A stretch of DNA of 14,203 nt from assembly GCA_903911455.1 (NCBI GenBank), contig CAIWDQ010000187.1, positions 1-14,203 on the forward strand, given 5' to 3'. Below the pieces are notes generated by a model. That model saw only the letters and a list, made by a program, of their open reading frames with translations. It was not told the DNA's origin and did not search any database. Shown piece by piece: positions 6,637 to 13,581 of the stretch (position 1 is its first letter; every line of letters starts with the position of its first letter). Made by a program: the position numbers and the translations under genes. This stretch comes from an uncultured bacterium. GTDB lineage: Bacteria; Bacteroidota; Bacteroidia; Bacteroidales; JACABE01.

Positions 6637-8076
6637 ATGAATATTATATCCAACATCTTTAAAATCCTTTTTGAGATTATAGAGTCCATCTTCAAATTCC
6701 TTTATGAAACTATTGAAGAGTTAATAGGAAAAGACAACAAAGAGTATAAAGCTACCTTTGCTTCTTCTGGAATACTTCTTTCAAGGTTTAATTACGGTTT
6801 TTGTCTTACGGGTACTAAAAGCCTTACACGTAAGGCAAGTCACACCAATAGCATAATAATCGGTGGCACAGGAACCGGAAAATCATCTGTTGTTTTAATT
6901 CCTTCTCTTTTTAAAATGAAAGGAAGTTTTATTATCCACGACCCAAGTGGAGAATTGTATTCTAAAAGTGCCGGTTATTTAAAATCTAACGGTTATCAGA
7001 TAAAAGTATTAAACTTCACCAATCCAGAAAAGTCTTCGGGATACAACCCATTAAATAGAATTAAAAACTCATCCGAATGTCAGAAGGTTTCCTCTTTGTT
7101 AGTAAATACATCCATGGGAAATAATTCTAAAGATCCATTTTGGTCAATTCAAGGCATCAATTTAATTTCTATGCTGATAACAATTGTAAAGAAACAAGAT
7201 AGTGAATATCAAAATCTATACAATGTACGACAATTACTCAATCGTTTAGGTGGCGACCCTCAGTCTGTAGACGCACTATTCAGTGAGTTTGCAGACGAAG
7301 TTCTTTTTTCAGAATACAAATCATTTATCAGCTATGATGAAAAAGTAACCAGTGGAATAATTGCAACCTGTAAAGCAGCCCTGCAAATTTTCAGTGATGA
7401 TGCGGTTGCAAAAGTTACATCTTACGATAGTATCGATTTTCAGCAGTTCAGGGACTCTCCTACTGCTTTGTATATTCAAAATTCAGTCGCCGACCAAAAG
7501 TATTACTCTGTGCTGACTTCTATATTCTTTGAACAGTTTTTCTCTTTTCTATTGGGAAGATTTCCTACGGATAAAGAACAGGACATTTTCTTACTAATTG
7601 ACGAGGCCAGTTCTTTAAATCTGCCTACTTTACCATTAGCTGTTGCCAATGTCCGTAAACACCGTTCCGGTATTATGTTATTGGTACAGGATTTTAACCA
7701 GATAATCCATAACTATGGAAAATATGAAGCAGACGGCATTAAAGCCAATTGTTTTGCCAAAATGTATTTTACTGGACAATCTTTGGAGACTTCTACAGAA
7801 CTGGAGCGAACACTCGGTAAATATGAATACAAGGATAAAAAGGGGAATAAAGTAATCAGAAGTTTAATGACAAGTGACGAAATAAGAATGTTAGATATTA
7901 AAAAGGCAATACTCATATGCGGACACCACCCTCCGATTAAAGCCCGATTAAGACCCTATTACAAGAATTCTAAATTTAATAATTTTAGTAAGATTCCAAT
8001 TCCCGAAATTGAAAGTAAAGCATTGGAGAGTATTGCTGTATTACCCATAAATGTAAAAAAGAAAAAAGATGAGTAA
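6637..8076 (+). CDS. VirD4/TraG-type coupling protein (T4CP) of the mobilization system
   Basis: A 479-residue ATPase that would dock the relaxase-DNA complex to a type IV secretion channel. Walker A is GGTGTGKSS (76-84), followed by HDPSGELYSKS (101-111), a typical TraG/VirD4 segment. Walker B is FLLIDEASSL (318-327), and LLVQDFNQI (348-356) is the conserved segment after it. The N-terminus (1-30) is an amphipathic helix interrupted by Lys and Glu and not a convincing transmembrane pair, whereas classical VirD4 proteins have two spans. The length fits a T4CP core without that anchor. The last eight bases overlap the relaxosome gene. Identification as a T4CP is firm; the separate-anchor idea is inference. 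Confidence 0.9.
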   Translation: MNIISNIFKILFEIIESIFKFLYETIEELIGKDNKEYKATFASSGILLSRFNYGFCLTGTKSLTRKASHTNSIIIGGTGTGKSSVVLIPSLFKMKGSFIIHDPSGELYSKSAGYLKSNGYQIKVLNFTNPEKSSGYNPLNRIKNSSECQKVSSLLVNTSMGNNSKDPFWSIQGINLISMLITIVKKQDSEYQNLYNVRQLLNRLGGDPQSVDALFSEFADEVLFSEYKSFISYDEKVTSGIIATCKAALQIFSDDAVAKVTSYDSIDFQQFRDSPTALYIQNSVADQKYYSVLTSIFFEQFFSFLLGRFPTDKEQDIFLLIDEASSLNLPTLPLAVANVRKHRSGIMLLVQDFNQIIHNYGKYEADGIKANCFAKMYFTGQSLETSTELERTLGKYEYKDKKGNKVIRSLMTSDEIRMLDIKKAILICGHHPPIKARLRPYYKNSKFNNFSKIPIPEIESKALESIAVLPINVKKKKDE

Positions 8077-8647
8077 TACTAAAAAACATAAAGGCGGGAT
8101 GTGGGAATATCTGGAGTCAACAGGAGTACTTGATTGGGGAAGCTATGAAGAGATTAAGCAGGCTAAAAAAGCGTATCGTAAAAAGTATTTTACCCTTCAT
8201 AAGCGAAAACAAAGAGCCTCAAAACGTGAATTTACTTTAGGTTTTTCAAAAGATAATGAAGAGTTTGTAAATATAGTGAATACTGCCAAAGCACACAATA
8301 TGAAAATCACTGAGTTTTTAAAGTCTGCTGTTATGGCGTATATCAACCAGAGTTTTGTAGTCCCGGACCATTGGCAGGTAGCGGAACTGGAGCAAATCTT
8401 ATCTCAATGTTTAAATGAGATACAAACAATCGTAAAACAAAAGGAAAGATACAGCTACGATAGGGAATATAAATATGAATTGATTGAAAAAAGAATTGAG
8501 AAATTAGAGTCGGAAATATCTTCCGTTTTGAGGTGTCCATATAAATTAGAAGATCTGGTGGAAAAGGAAATCAAAGAGAAACCTAACTTAAAAGAGCACT
8601 TGATTGCTTTACTTACACAAGATGATCATCAAAATCAAATCACATAA
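8069..8647 (+). CDS. Ribbon-helix-helix relaxosome accessory protein (MobC-like)
   Basis: 192 residues. The region 54-94 has the ribbon-helix-helix pattern: a strand REFTLGF, a helix from about 62 to 75, a turn, and a second helix ITEFLKSAVMAYI (80-92). This resembles MobC-type proteins that bind oriT and help the relaxase open the DNA. The N-terminal 50 residues are basic and the C-terminal half (103-155) is a charged helix, probably a coiled coil. The gene overlaps the coupling-protein gene by 8 bases and the relaxase gene by 26, so all three should be translated together. It could also repress the operon from the divergent region, as such proteins often do; that part is inference. Confidence 0.75.
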   Translation: MSNTKKHKGGMWEYLESTGVLDWGSYEEIKQAKKAYRKKYFTLHKRKQRASKREFTLGFSKDNEEFVNIVNTAKAHNMKITEFLKSAVMAYINQSFVVPDHWQVAELEQILSQCLNEIQTIVKQKERYSYDREYKYELIEKRIEKLESEISSVLRCPYKLEDLVEKEIKEKPNLKEHLIALLTQDDHQNQIT

Positions 8648-9473
8648 AAACACAAATTCTTTTCAAAAATTGCTGGATTATATGTTAAACGATAAAGATC
8701 GATTATTTGATGAAAAAGGATACAGTTTTGTTGTTTCTCACAATTTAAAAGGAAATGATATTAATGAGTGGGTAAGACAATACGAGGAGAATGAAAAGTA
8801 TCGAAAATTAAAAAGGATAAACTCTGTATTGGCTACCCATGAGATTATCAGTTTCCATAAAGATGATGCGAAAAACATTACTTTAGACAAGCTTGAGGAT
8901 ATTGCAAGGCAATATGTGAGAGAGCGCAACGAGAAAGGAATGTTTGTCGCCGTCCCGCATTTTGATAAAGAACATTACCATATACATATCTGTGCCTCCG
9001 GTATTGAATACAAGACAGGCAAGGCAATGCGATTATCAAAAATGGATTTAGTGAAAGTTAAGAAACAACTACAGGAATACCAGATTGAAAAGTATCCCGA
9101 ATTAAGGAATTCCTTAGTGAACCACAGTAAAGAAAAAAAAGTCCAAGCCCTCTCTGACAAAGAATATCAATATAAATTAAGAACAGGGAGGGCTACGGAC
9201 AAAGAACAGCTTTTAGGGATGTTAAAAACCTGCTATAAAAAAGCGGATTCAAGAGATGATTTTTATGAAAATATCCATGAATGTGGCTTGACAACTTACA
9301 TTCGTGGAGGGAAGATCTCAGGAATTATATTTAATAACAAAAAATTTAGGATAAATCGCTTGGAGTTTACAGAAGAAAGATTAGAGGAATTAAATAAGAC
9401 AATAAATAGAGGTAAAGATATAAAAGAATTAAGGAAAAAGTCGAAAGAAAACATTATTAATTTAAATAAATAG
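8622..9473 (+). CDS. MobP-type relaxase (mobilization nuclease)
   Basis: 283 residues from the ATG at 8622. This is preferred to a TTG at 8604 because MIIKIKSHKN is the normal opening of this family. The protein nicks oriT and is led with the DNA into the recipient. Visible motifs are LLDYML with Tyr20 as the likely nicking tyrosine, HEIISF (73-78), and the metal-binding HYHIHI (118-123, His118, His120, His122) followed by a conserved Ser/Gly. The length is short for a relaxase; no helicase or primase domain follows. The tail contains RGKDIKELR (263-271), a variant of the R-x7-R motif found in other element proteins. It overlaps the ribbon-helix-helix gene and lies eight bases before the ArdC-like gene. 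Confidence 0.88.
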   Translation: MIIKIKSHKNTNSFQKLLDYMLNDKDRLFDEKGYSFVVSHNLKGNDINEWVRQYEENEKYRKLKRINSVLATHEIISFHKDDAKNITLDKLEDIARQYVRERNEKGMFVAVPHFDKEHYHIHICASGIEYKTGKAMRLSKMDLVKVKKQLQEYQIEKYPELRNSLVNHSKEKKVQALSDKEYQYKLRTGRATDKEQLLGMLKTCYKKADSRDDFYENIHECGLTTYIRGGKISGIIFNNKKFRINRLEFTEERLEELNKTINRGKDIKELRKKSKENIINLNK

Positions 9474-9481
9474 CAATCATT

Positions 9482-10459
9482 ATGAATGATCAAAACACAA
9501 ATAAAATAACAGACGTATATTCAATCGTTACCAATCGTATAATAGAGCATTTGGAAAAGGGAGTTGTTCCCTGGCACAAAACCTGGACAGAAGCAGGTTT
9601 ACCAAAGAATTTAGTTTCCGGGAAACAGTATAAAGGAATTAATGTATGGCTTTTGTCAGCTCTGGATTATCAACAGAACTATTTCTTAACCTTTAAACAA
9701 GTTAAGGATTTAGGCGGAAGTATTAAAAAAGGAGAAAAATCAGCAGAAGTAGTATTTTGGAAATGGTTGGAAAGAGAAAACAAAGATACCAAAGAAGTGG
9801 AGAAAGTACCGATGTTAAGATATTACAGGGTTTTTAATATTGACCAATGTGAAAATATTCCAAAGGAAAAGATACCTAAACAAGAGATTAAGGATAATAA
9901 TCCCATTGAGGAATGTGAAAAAATTATTGACGAAATGCCTCAAAGACCTAAAATACAACACAACCAGCAAAGAGCCTATTATGATAAACTAAATGACTAT
10001 GTAAATATGCCTAAAATGGAAACCTTTGATAAAAGTGAAGATTATTACGGGGCTTTATTTCATGAACTTGTTCATAGTACCGGACATGGAGAACGTTTAA
10101 ACAGAAAAGAACTTTTAGAAAGTAAAGGTATGCGTTCAGAAAACTATGCAAGAGAGGAGTTGACAGCCGAAATGGGTGCCTCTTACCTTAAATCACATGC
10201 AGGAATTCCAATAGAGCAGTTAGAAAACAATGCTTCCTATATTCAGAGTTGGTTGGAACACTTAAAAAATGATAAGAAGTTTATCGTTTATGCCAGTTCT
10301 CAGGCACAGAAAGCCGTTGATTATATCTTAAATACAGGTAAAGAAGAAGAGAAAGAACATGAATTCGAATCGGACGATACTGAAAACAAAAGAAGCGATG
10401 AATTGAACGGTCTAAGGGACAAGAATAAAGTAAGTAAATTAGTAAATATAGAGCGATAA
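9482..10459 (+). CDS. ArdC-like antirestriction protein with zincin domain
   Basis: 325 residues in the two-domain layout of ArdC. An N-terminal single-strand-DNA-binding-type region (about 8-125) includes VPWHKTW (29-35), GKQYKGINVWLL (47-58) and KKGEKS (82-87). A zincin metallopeptidase-like domain follows with HELVHSTGH (194-202) and AREELTAEMGA (223-233, Glu230 a possible further ligand). ArdC proteins protect incoming plasmid DNA from host restriction, and pSa ArdC was proposed to travel with the DNA. The Glu-rich tail has RSDELNGLR (304-312) followed by DK, matching the other element tails. In the same frame just after the stop, the bases still encode KEVLKQ as in the first operon gene, suggesting a shortened or recombined tail. 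Confidence 0.85.
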   Translation: MNDQNTNKITDVYSIVTNRIIEHLEKGVVPWHKTWTEAGLPKNLVSGKQYKGINVWLLSALDYQQNYFLTFKQVKDLGGSIKKGEKSAEVVFWKWLERENKDTKEVEKVPMLRYYRVFNIDQCENIPKEKIPKQEIKDNNPIEECEKIIDEMPQRPKIQHNQQRAYYDKLNDYVNMPKMETFDKSEDYYGALFHELVHSTGHGERLNRKELLESKGMRSENYAREELTAEMGASYLKSHAGIPIEQLENNASYIQSWLEHLKNDKKFIVYASSQAQKAVDYILNTGKEEEKEHEFESDDTENKRSDELNGLRDKNKVSKLVNIER

Positions 10460-10482
10460 CATTATAAAAAGGAAGTATTAAA

Positions 10483-10492
10483 GCAATATTGA
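10483..10492. promoter_or_regulatory. Palindromic operator-like site (CAATATTG) before the winged-HTH gene
   Basis: GCATATTG-type site: GCAATATTGA is the exact reverse complement of TCAATATTGC found at 3481-3490 and 10789-10798; the shared core CAATATTG is palindromic. It lies 47 bases before the ATG at 10540, a sensible place for autoregulation. Confidence 0.4.
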
Positions 10493-10539
10493 TAAAATTA
10501 AACTCAACATAAAGTCATACATATTAAAGGAATGAAAAG

Positions 10540-10809
10540 ATGTTGGAACGGCTTTATATAAAAGAATTGCAGGCTTTACTGCAATACAAGGACAAAAGGT
10601 CTGTTAAAAGGTGGTGTCATAATAATGGGGTTAGGATATTAACAGATCACGGCACTTACAGACAATTTGTTTTAAAAAGTGATTTTGAAAATGTTTTTAA
10701 TAATAGCCAATCAACTCATCCAAATATTAGAATTAAAAATATAATTAATGACTATTTACCTCTAGGAGAAAAAGAATCCGATTTTTTATCAATATTGCTT
10801 AATACTTAA
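10540..10809 (+). CDS. Small winged-HTH DNA-binding protein, probable excisionase or regulator
   Basis: 89 residues. The first 55 look like an excisionase/AlpA-type winged helix: LYIKELQALLQ (5-15) as first helix, RSVKRWCHNNG (20-30) as recognition helix, then a wing containing VRILTDHGTYRQFVL (31-45). It sits immediately before the recombinase gene, the usual place for a recombination directionality factor, 12 bases ahead of it. AAAGGA before the ATG at 10540 supports this start over the out-of-frame ATG at 10532. It could instead regulate the operons through the CAATATTG sites; both roles are common in one protein. Confidence 0.65.
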   Translation: MLERLYIKELQALLQYKDKRSVKRWCHNNGVRILTDHGTYRQFVLKSDFENVFNNSQSTHPNIRIKNIINDYLPLGEKESDFLSILLNT

Positions 10810-10825
10810 AATTTAATTAAGATGC
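10789..10825 (+). promoter_or_regulatory. Third copy of the TCAATATTGC ... TTAAGATGC element at the recombinase start
   Basis: TCAATATTGC (10789-10798) and TTAAGATGC (10817-10825) repeat the two halves of the operon promoter at 3481-3516 with an 18- instead of 17-base gap. The second half includes the recombinase ATG. If it is a promoter, translation would have to be leaderless or start later, for example at Met4; if it is a binding site, a protein bound here would block recombinase expression. Confidence 0.4.
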
Positions 10826-12348
10826 AACCGATGGACAACATTAAACCTTTATATATCCCAAAATCCAAAAAATGGAAAGGTCTTACCGTATATTGTTATC
10901 GTTGTAAAACCAATGTATATGATATATGTAAAAAATCAGGGAAGCCTTTATCTCAATGCAAGCATGGAGAAAATCATGTTTTTAAAGTCTATGTTCATGT
11001 TAGCGGAACAACCAATCAAAGAAGAACAAAAAAGTTAGATACTCGAGATATTAACGAAGCAATAATACAGGCTGTTGCTTTTGAGAATGAAGTTAAAAAT
11101 AATATCTTAATGGAGCAAAAGAATAAAGTGGAATTAGTTGTTGATGGAGAGATAAAGGATACTGTAAAAACTAATGATAATCCTGTTTTAGAAGATAGAA
11201 ATGTGATTGATAAAGTTGAATCAAATAAACCCATTCAAAACATAAATCATAACAACCAACCATATTTATTGGTAAATGCTCTTGCAAGATATATAGGCTG
11301 GTTGCATAATGAAGGTGTACCTGCCCACAGAGTTAAAGAAAGAAGTGAAGAACATATCAAAGATGTTGAAAGATCATTTAAAGTATTTGTGGAGTGTTTA
11401 AAAGAAAACGGATACAAGCTATCTTCTCTACATATAAATGATGTCAACGATGAAATGGTAGGACATATTTTTGAACATTTAGAAAAACTTAATTTAGCAA
11501 ATCGTACATTTAATAAACATCTGGGATATTATACTTCTTTTCTGAAATGGTACGCTGGGCAGTATAATATTACAGTTAATAATTACTTTGAAAGTGTTAA
11601 AAGAAAAATAGTAAATCATAACCCTGAAGCTATCACTCAAAAGGAATATGAAGCTTTAGTTAAAGTAATTACACCCGAAAATGGAGTTAAAGAATACGAA
11701 AGCATCGAGAAGTCTTTTCGCAATTTGTATCGTCCATGGCTTAAAGATGGAATCAGACTAGCACTTGAGACAGGAAGAAGAAGGGAAGAAATCATTAACT
11801 TAAAATGGAATGATATAAAAGAAAATGAAGGGTTTAAATATATTAAAGTGGAAGATTATAAAGTCAATCATATTCAAAAAAGAAATACAGAAGCAGAGAA
11901 AAAATATATCTATATTCCTATTACGGAGTCTCTTTTAAAGTTGTTAAATGAGCTTGGTTATATGAAGCACAAGAAAAGTGGTAATTATATATTAGCTCCC
12001 GAGATTGAAAACCAAAGGAGCAGGGTAATGTCTGATACACTCAGCAGGGGATTTACACATTATTATAATCAGTTAAAAACAGGAAGAAAACTTACCTTTA
12101 AATGTTTAAGAAAAACATATATTACCAATCTTGAAATCTTTATGGGAACAGGAAATACAAAATCTATTACGGGACATTCAGATAATCAAGTAATAGAAAA
12201 GAATTATATAGATAAAAAAGAGATGGTTAAAGCAGTTCGTGGGTTTAATGTATTTACAACAGAAAGCAAACGATCAGACACACTGGATAAAATAAGGAGC
12301 AGGTGCGGAAAAAATGAAAAAACACAAGATAAAACCTTAGAGATATGA
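10822..12348 (+). CDS. Tyrosine recombinase (integrase) of the element
   Basis: 508 residues. It carries a Cys/His-rich N-terminus (Cys25, Cys28, Cys36, Cys46, His48, His52) that may bind zinc, an arm-binding-type region to about 92, and a variable linker to 145. A SAM-like core-binding domain (about 150-260) and a catalytic domain (270-475) follow. Catalytic positions are Arg320 in TGRRREE, Arg430 in FKCLRKT, His452 in TGHS and Tyr462 in EKNYID. The usual His of HxxR is Lys427, a known kind of variation, so activity is likely kept. The tail has RSDTLDKIRSR (484-494), a full R-x7-R-x-R. Its position last in the block and next to the HTH gene fits excision and integration of the element. Confidence 0.88.
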   Translation: MQPMDNIKPLYIPKSKKWKGLTVYCYRCKTNVYDICKKSGKPLSQCKHGENHVFKVYVHVSGTTNQRRTKKLDTRDINEAIIQAVAFENEVKNNILMEQKNKVELVVDGEIKDTVKTNDNPVLEDRNVIDKVESNKPIQNINHNNQPYLLVNALARYIGWLHNEGVPAHRVKERSEEHIKDVERSFKVFVECLKENGYKLSSLHINDVNDEMVGHIFEHLEKLNLANRTFNKHLGYYTSFLKWYAGQYNITVNNYFESVKRKIVNHNPEAITQKEYEALVKVITPENGVKEYESIEKSFRNLYRPWLKDGIRLALETGRRREEIINLKWNDIKENEGFKYIKVEDYKVNHIQKRNTEAEKKYIYIPITESLLKLLNELGYMKHKKSGNYILAPEIENQRSRVMSDTLSRGFTHYYNQLKTGRKLTFKCLRKTYITNLEIFMGTGNTKSITGHSDNQVIEKNYIDKKEMVKAVRGFNVFTTESKRSDTLDKIRSRCGKNEKTQDKTLEI

Positions 12349-12588
12349 TACAAAAGTAGCAGAAGTGGTTAATCATATAACTGTATATATAAACAAGAAA
12401 GGTTTAACCCAAAGGTTATGAGTGCGAAGGACAGGAGTAAAGTAATCCGTAATAGCCTCTAGATTTATTTGGTGGGTTTTTGAAATAATAGATTTAATCA
12501 GCTTTATCACAAAATTAATTTTATTTAATGAATTCTTATTTGCTTATAAAATAAATGTATATTTGCATAACAATTTTTAAATAAAAAA
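12349..12588. other. Recombinase-side intergenic stretch, possible element end
   Basis: No gene is seen. The part 12398-12478 is less AT-rich than its surroundings and has small repeats: AAAGGTT at 12398 and 12411, TAACC-CAAA-GGTTA around 12405-12418, and GTAATCC-GTAAT around 12442-12453. The base composition then drops to that of the right flank. It is a reasonable place for the attachment site, but I found no matching copy at the left end. No tRNA gene is recognisable here. Confidence 0.3.
12539..12565 (+). promoter_or_regulatory. Bacteroidota-type promoter before the first right-flank gene
   Basis: TATATTTG (12558-12565) matches the -7 consensus TAnnTTTG exactly, 23 bases before the ATG at 12589. 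TTTG at 12539-12542 could be the -33 box, but the 15-base gap is shorter than the usual 17-23. Confidence 0.55.
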
Positions 12589-13491
12589 ATGAGTAGATTA
12601 TACATTCCAACAGAAGAAAAAATTAAAGGCCCTTGGCTTATAAGTCAAAGAGATCTTGAAAATCTAGATAAAAGACTTGATTTAATTCAAAAAAAATTAT
12701 ATATAGCCTCTTTAAATAATATGCAGTTAAAACCTGAGGAAGATTTACTTAATGAAGCTGTAATTGAGAAAAAAATTATTATATCGTCTAATAATAAATC
12801 AAAATTAACTGATAATAGTTTGCTTGATGTATTAAAAGATCAAAAATTAACTAATTTAAATCCATTTAAATTAGAAATTGAAATAGGCAAGAAATATTCA
12901 GAATTTGTATTTTTATTATCTGTTTCAAATAAAAATGAAGGAATACTAGAGTATGCAGTTGAATGTATTGATGAAAAAACAAAAGATGAAATAAAGTACG
13001 AAATAGATAATTGGATTGAGGAAATAAAACCAAGTAAATTAAAACAATTTTGGTCAAATTATCTATCTTCATCTCTAATATTAATTGGCATTATTTACTT
13101 TATGATTTTATTCGGCAATTTATTTGAATCTCCAAAATCTACTTATAAAGAAATTTTAAAAATTAAAGCTGATTCTTTAATAAATAATGGAATTACCAAT
13201 AATAATCAAAATCAGGCAATAGACTTGATTTTAAAACTACAATCTGAATATATTCCTGCAAAAATAAATGAGAAAAGAAACATTCAACCAAAAATATTAA
13301 AACTATTAATTATTTCTACTCTTTGTTTTTTTGTATTATTTATTGCTCCAAAGACAACAATAGGTCTAGGTAAAAACAAACAAAAACTAAAATTTTATAA
13401 ATTCTGGGTTAAATTTGTATTTATTTTCATCCCCTCAGTAATAATTATTCCTTTCCTTTTCAATCTATTCTATGATTGGATCGTAAAATAA
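12589..13491 (+). CDS. Unrecognised membrane protein with three predicted helices
   Basis: 300 residues, with its own promoter. Residues 1-155 are polar and probably cytoplasmic, with a helical start (MSRLYIPTEEK, then a Lys/Leu-rich helix to about 40). Hydrophobic segments lie at about 159-178, 237-254 and 274-294, with a soluble loop of roughly 55 residues between the first two containing an Asn-rich NNNQNQ stretch. I recognise no family. Very AT-rich codon use, unlike the mobilization genes, suggests different ancestry. It lies 90 bases before another membrane-protein gene, and the two may work as a pair. Confidence 0.6.
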   Translation: MSRLYIPTEEKIKGPWLISQRDLENLDKRLDLIQKKLYIASLNNMQLKPEEDLLNEAVIEKKIIISSNNKSKLTDNSLLDVLKDQKLTNLNPFKLEIEIGKKYSEFVFLLSVSNKNEGILEYAVECIDEKTKDEIKYEIDNWIEEIKPSKLKQFWSNYLSSSLILIGIIYFMILFGNLFESPKSTYKEILKIKADSLINNGITNNNQNQAIDLILKLQSEYIPAKINEKRNIQPKILKLLIISTLCFFVLFIAPKTTIGLGKNKQKLKFYKFWVKFVFIFIPSVIIIPFLFNLFYDWIVK

Positions 13492-13581
13492 TACAATGTT
13501 AAATAAAATATTATAAAAATGACAATAAAATAAAAATACAGAATATATCAAATAATTAAATAACTCAAAAATAAAGTAACT

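Larger units (their letters stand above)
1504..12480. mobile_element. Integrative mobilizable element (IME) with MobP-type relaxase and tyrosine recombinase; ends approximate
   Basis: A continuous block holds a coupling protein, a relaxosome protein, a relaxase, an ArdC-like antirestriction protein, a winged-HTH protein and a tyrosine recombinase, but no VirB4-type ATPase and no pilus or channel genes. That is the content of an element that moves with help from another conjugation system. The minus-strand gene at 1556-3115 is probably part of it, because it shares a promoter-like element with the main operon. Its base composition also looks closer to the block than to the left flank. I found no convincing direct repeat marking attL and attR, so both ends are guesses: the left end may lie further left, with the SIR2-like gene as cargo, and the right end somewhere in 12349-12588. 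Confidence 0.6.

Noticed and set aside
6637..8076. Full conjugative element with its own T4SS
   Set aside because: Only the coupling protein is present; no VirB4-like ATPase or channel genes are seen in the window.
8604..8621. TTG start six codons upstream for the relaxase
   Set aside because: The ATG at 8622 gives the usual MIIKIKSHKN opening of this family, and the added residues look unlike the family start.
10532..10561. ATG at 10532 as start of a gene before the winged-HTH gene
   Set aside because: It is in another frame and stops after nine codons.
12398..12478. tRNA or other structured RNA gene as integration target
   Set aside because: The stretch is less AT-rich with small repeats, but no cloverleaf, anticodon arm or T-loop pattern can be drawn.
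1308..12588. Short AT-rich direct repeats such as CTTATAAAA and TTTAATGAA in both flanking gaps as attL/attR
   Set aside because: Nine-base AT-only matches are expected by chance in DNA of this composition.
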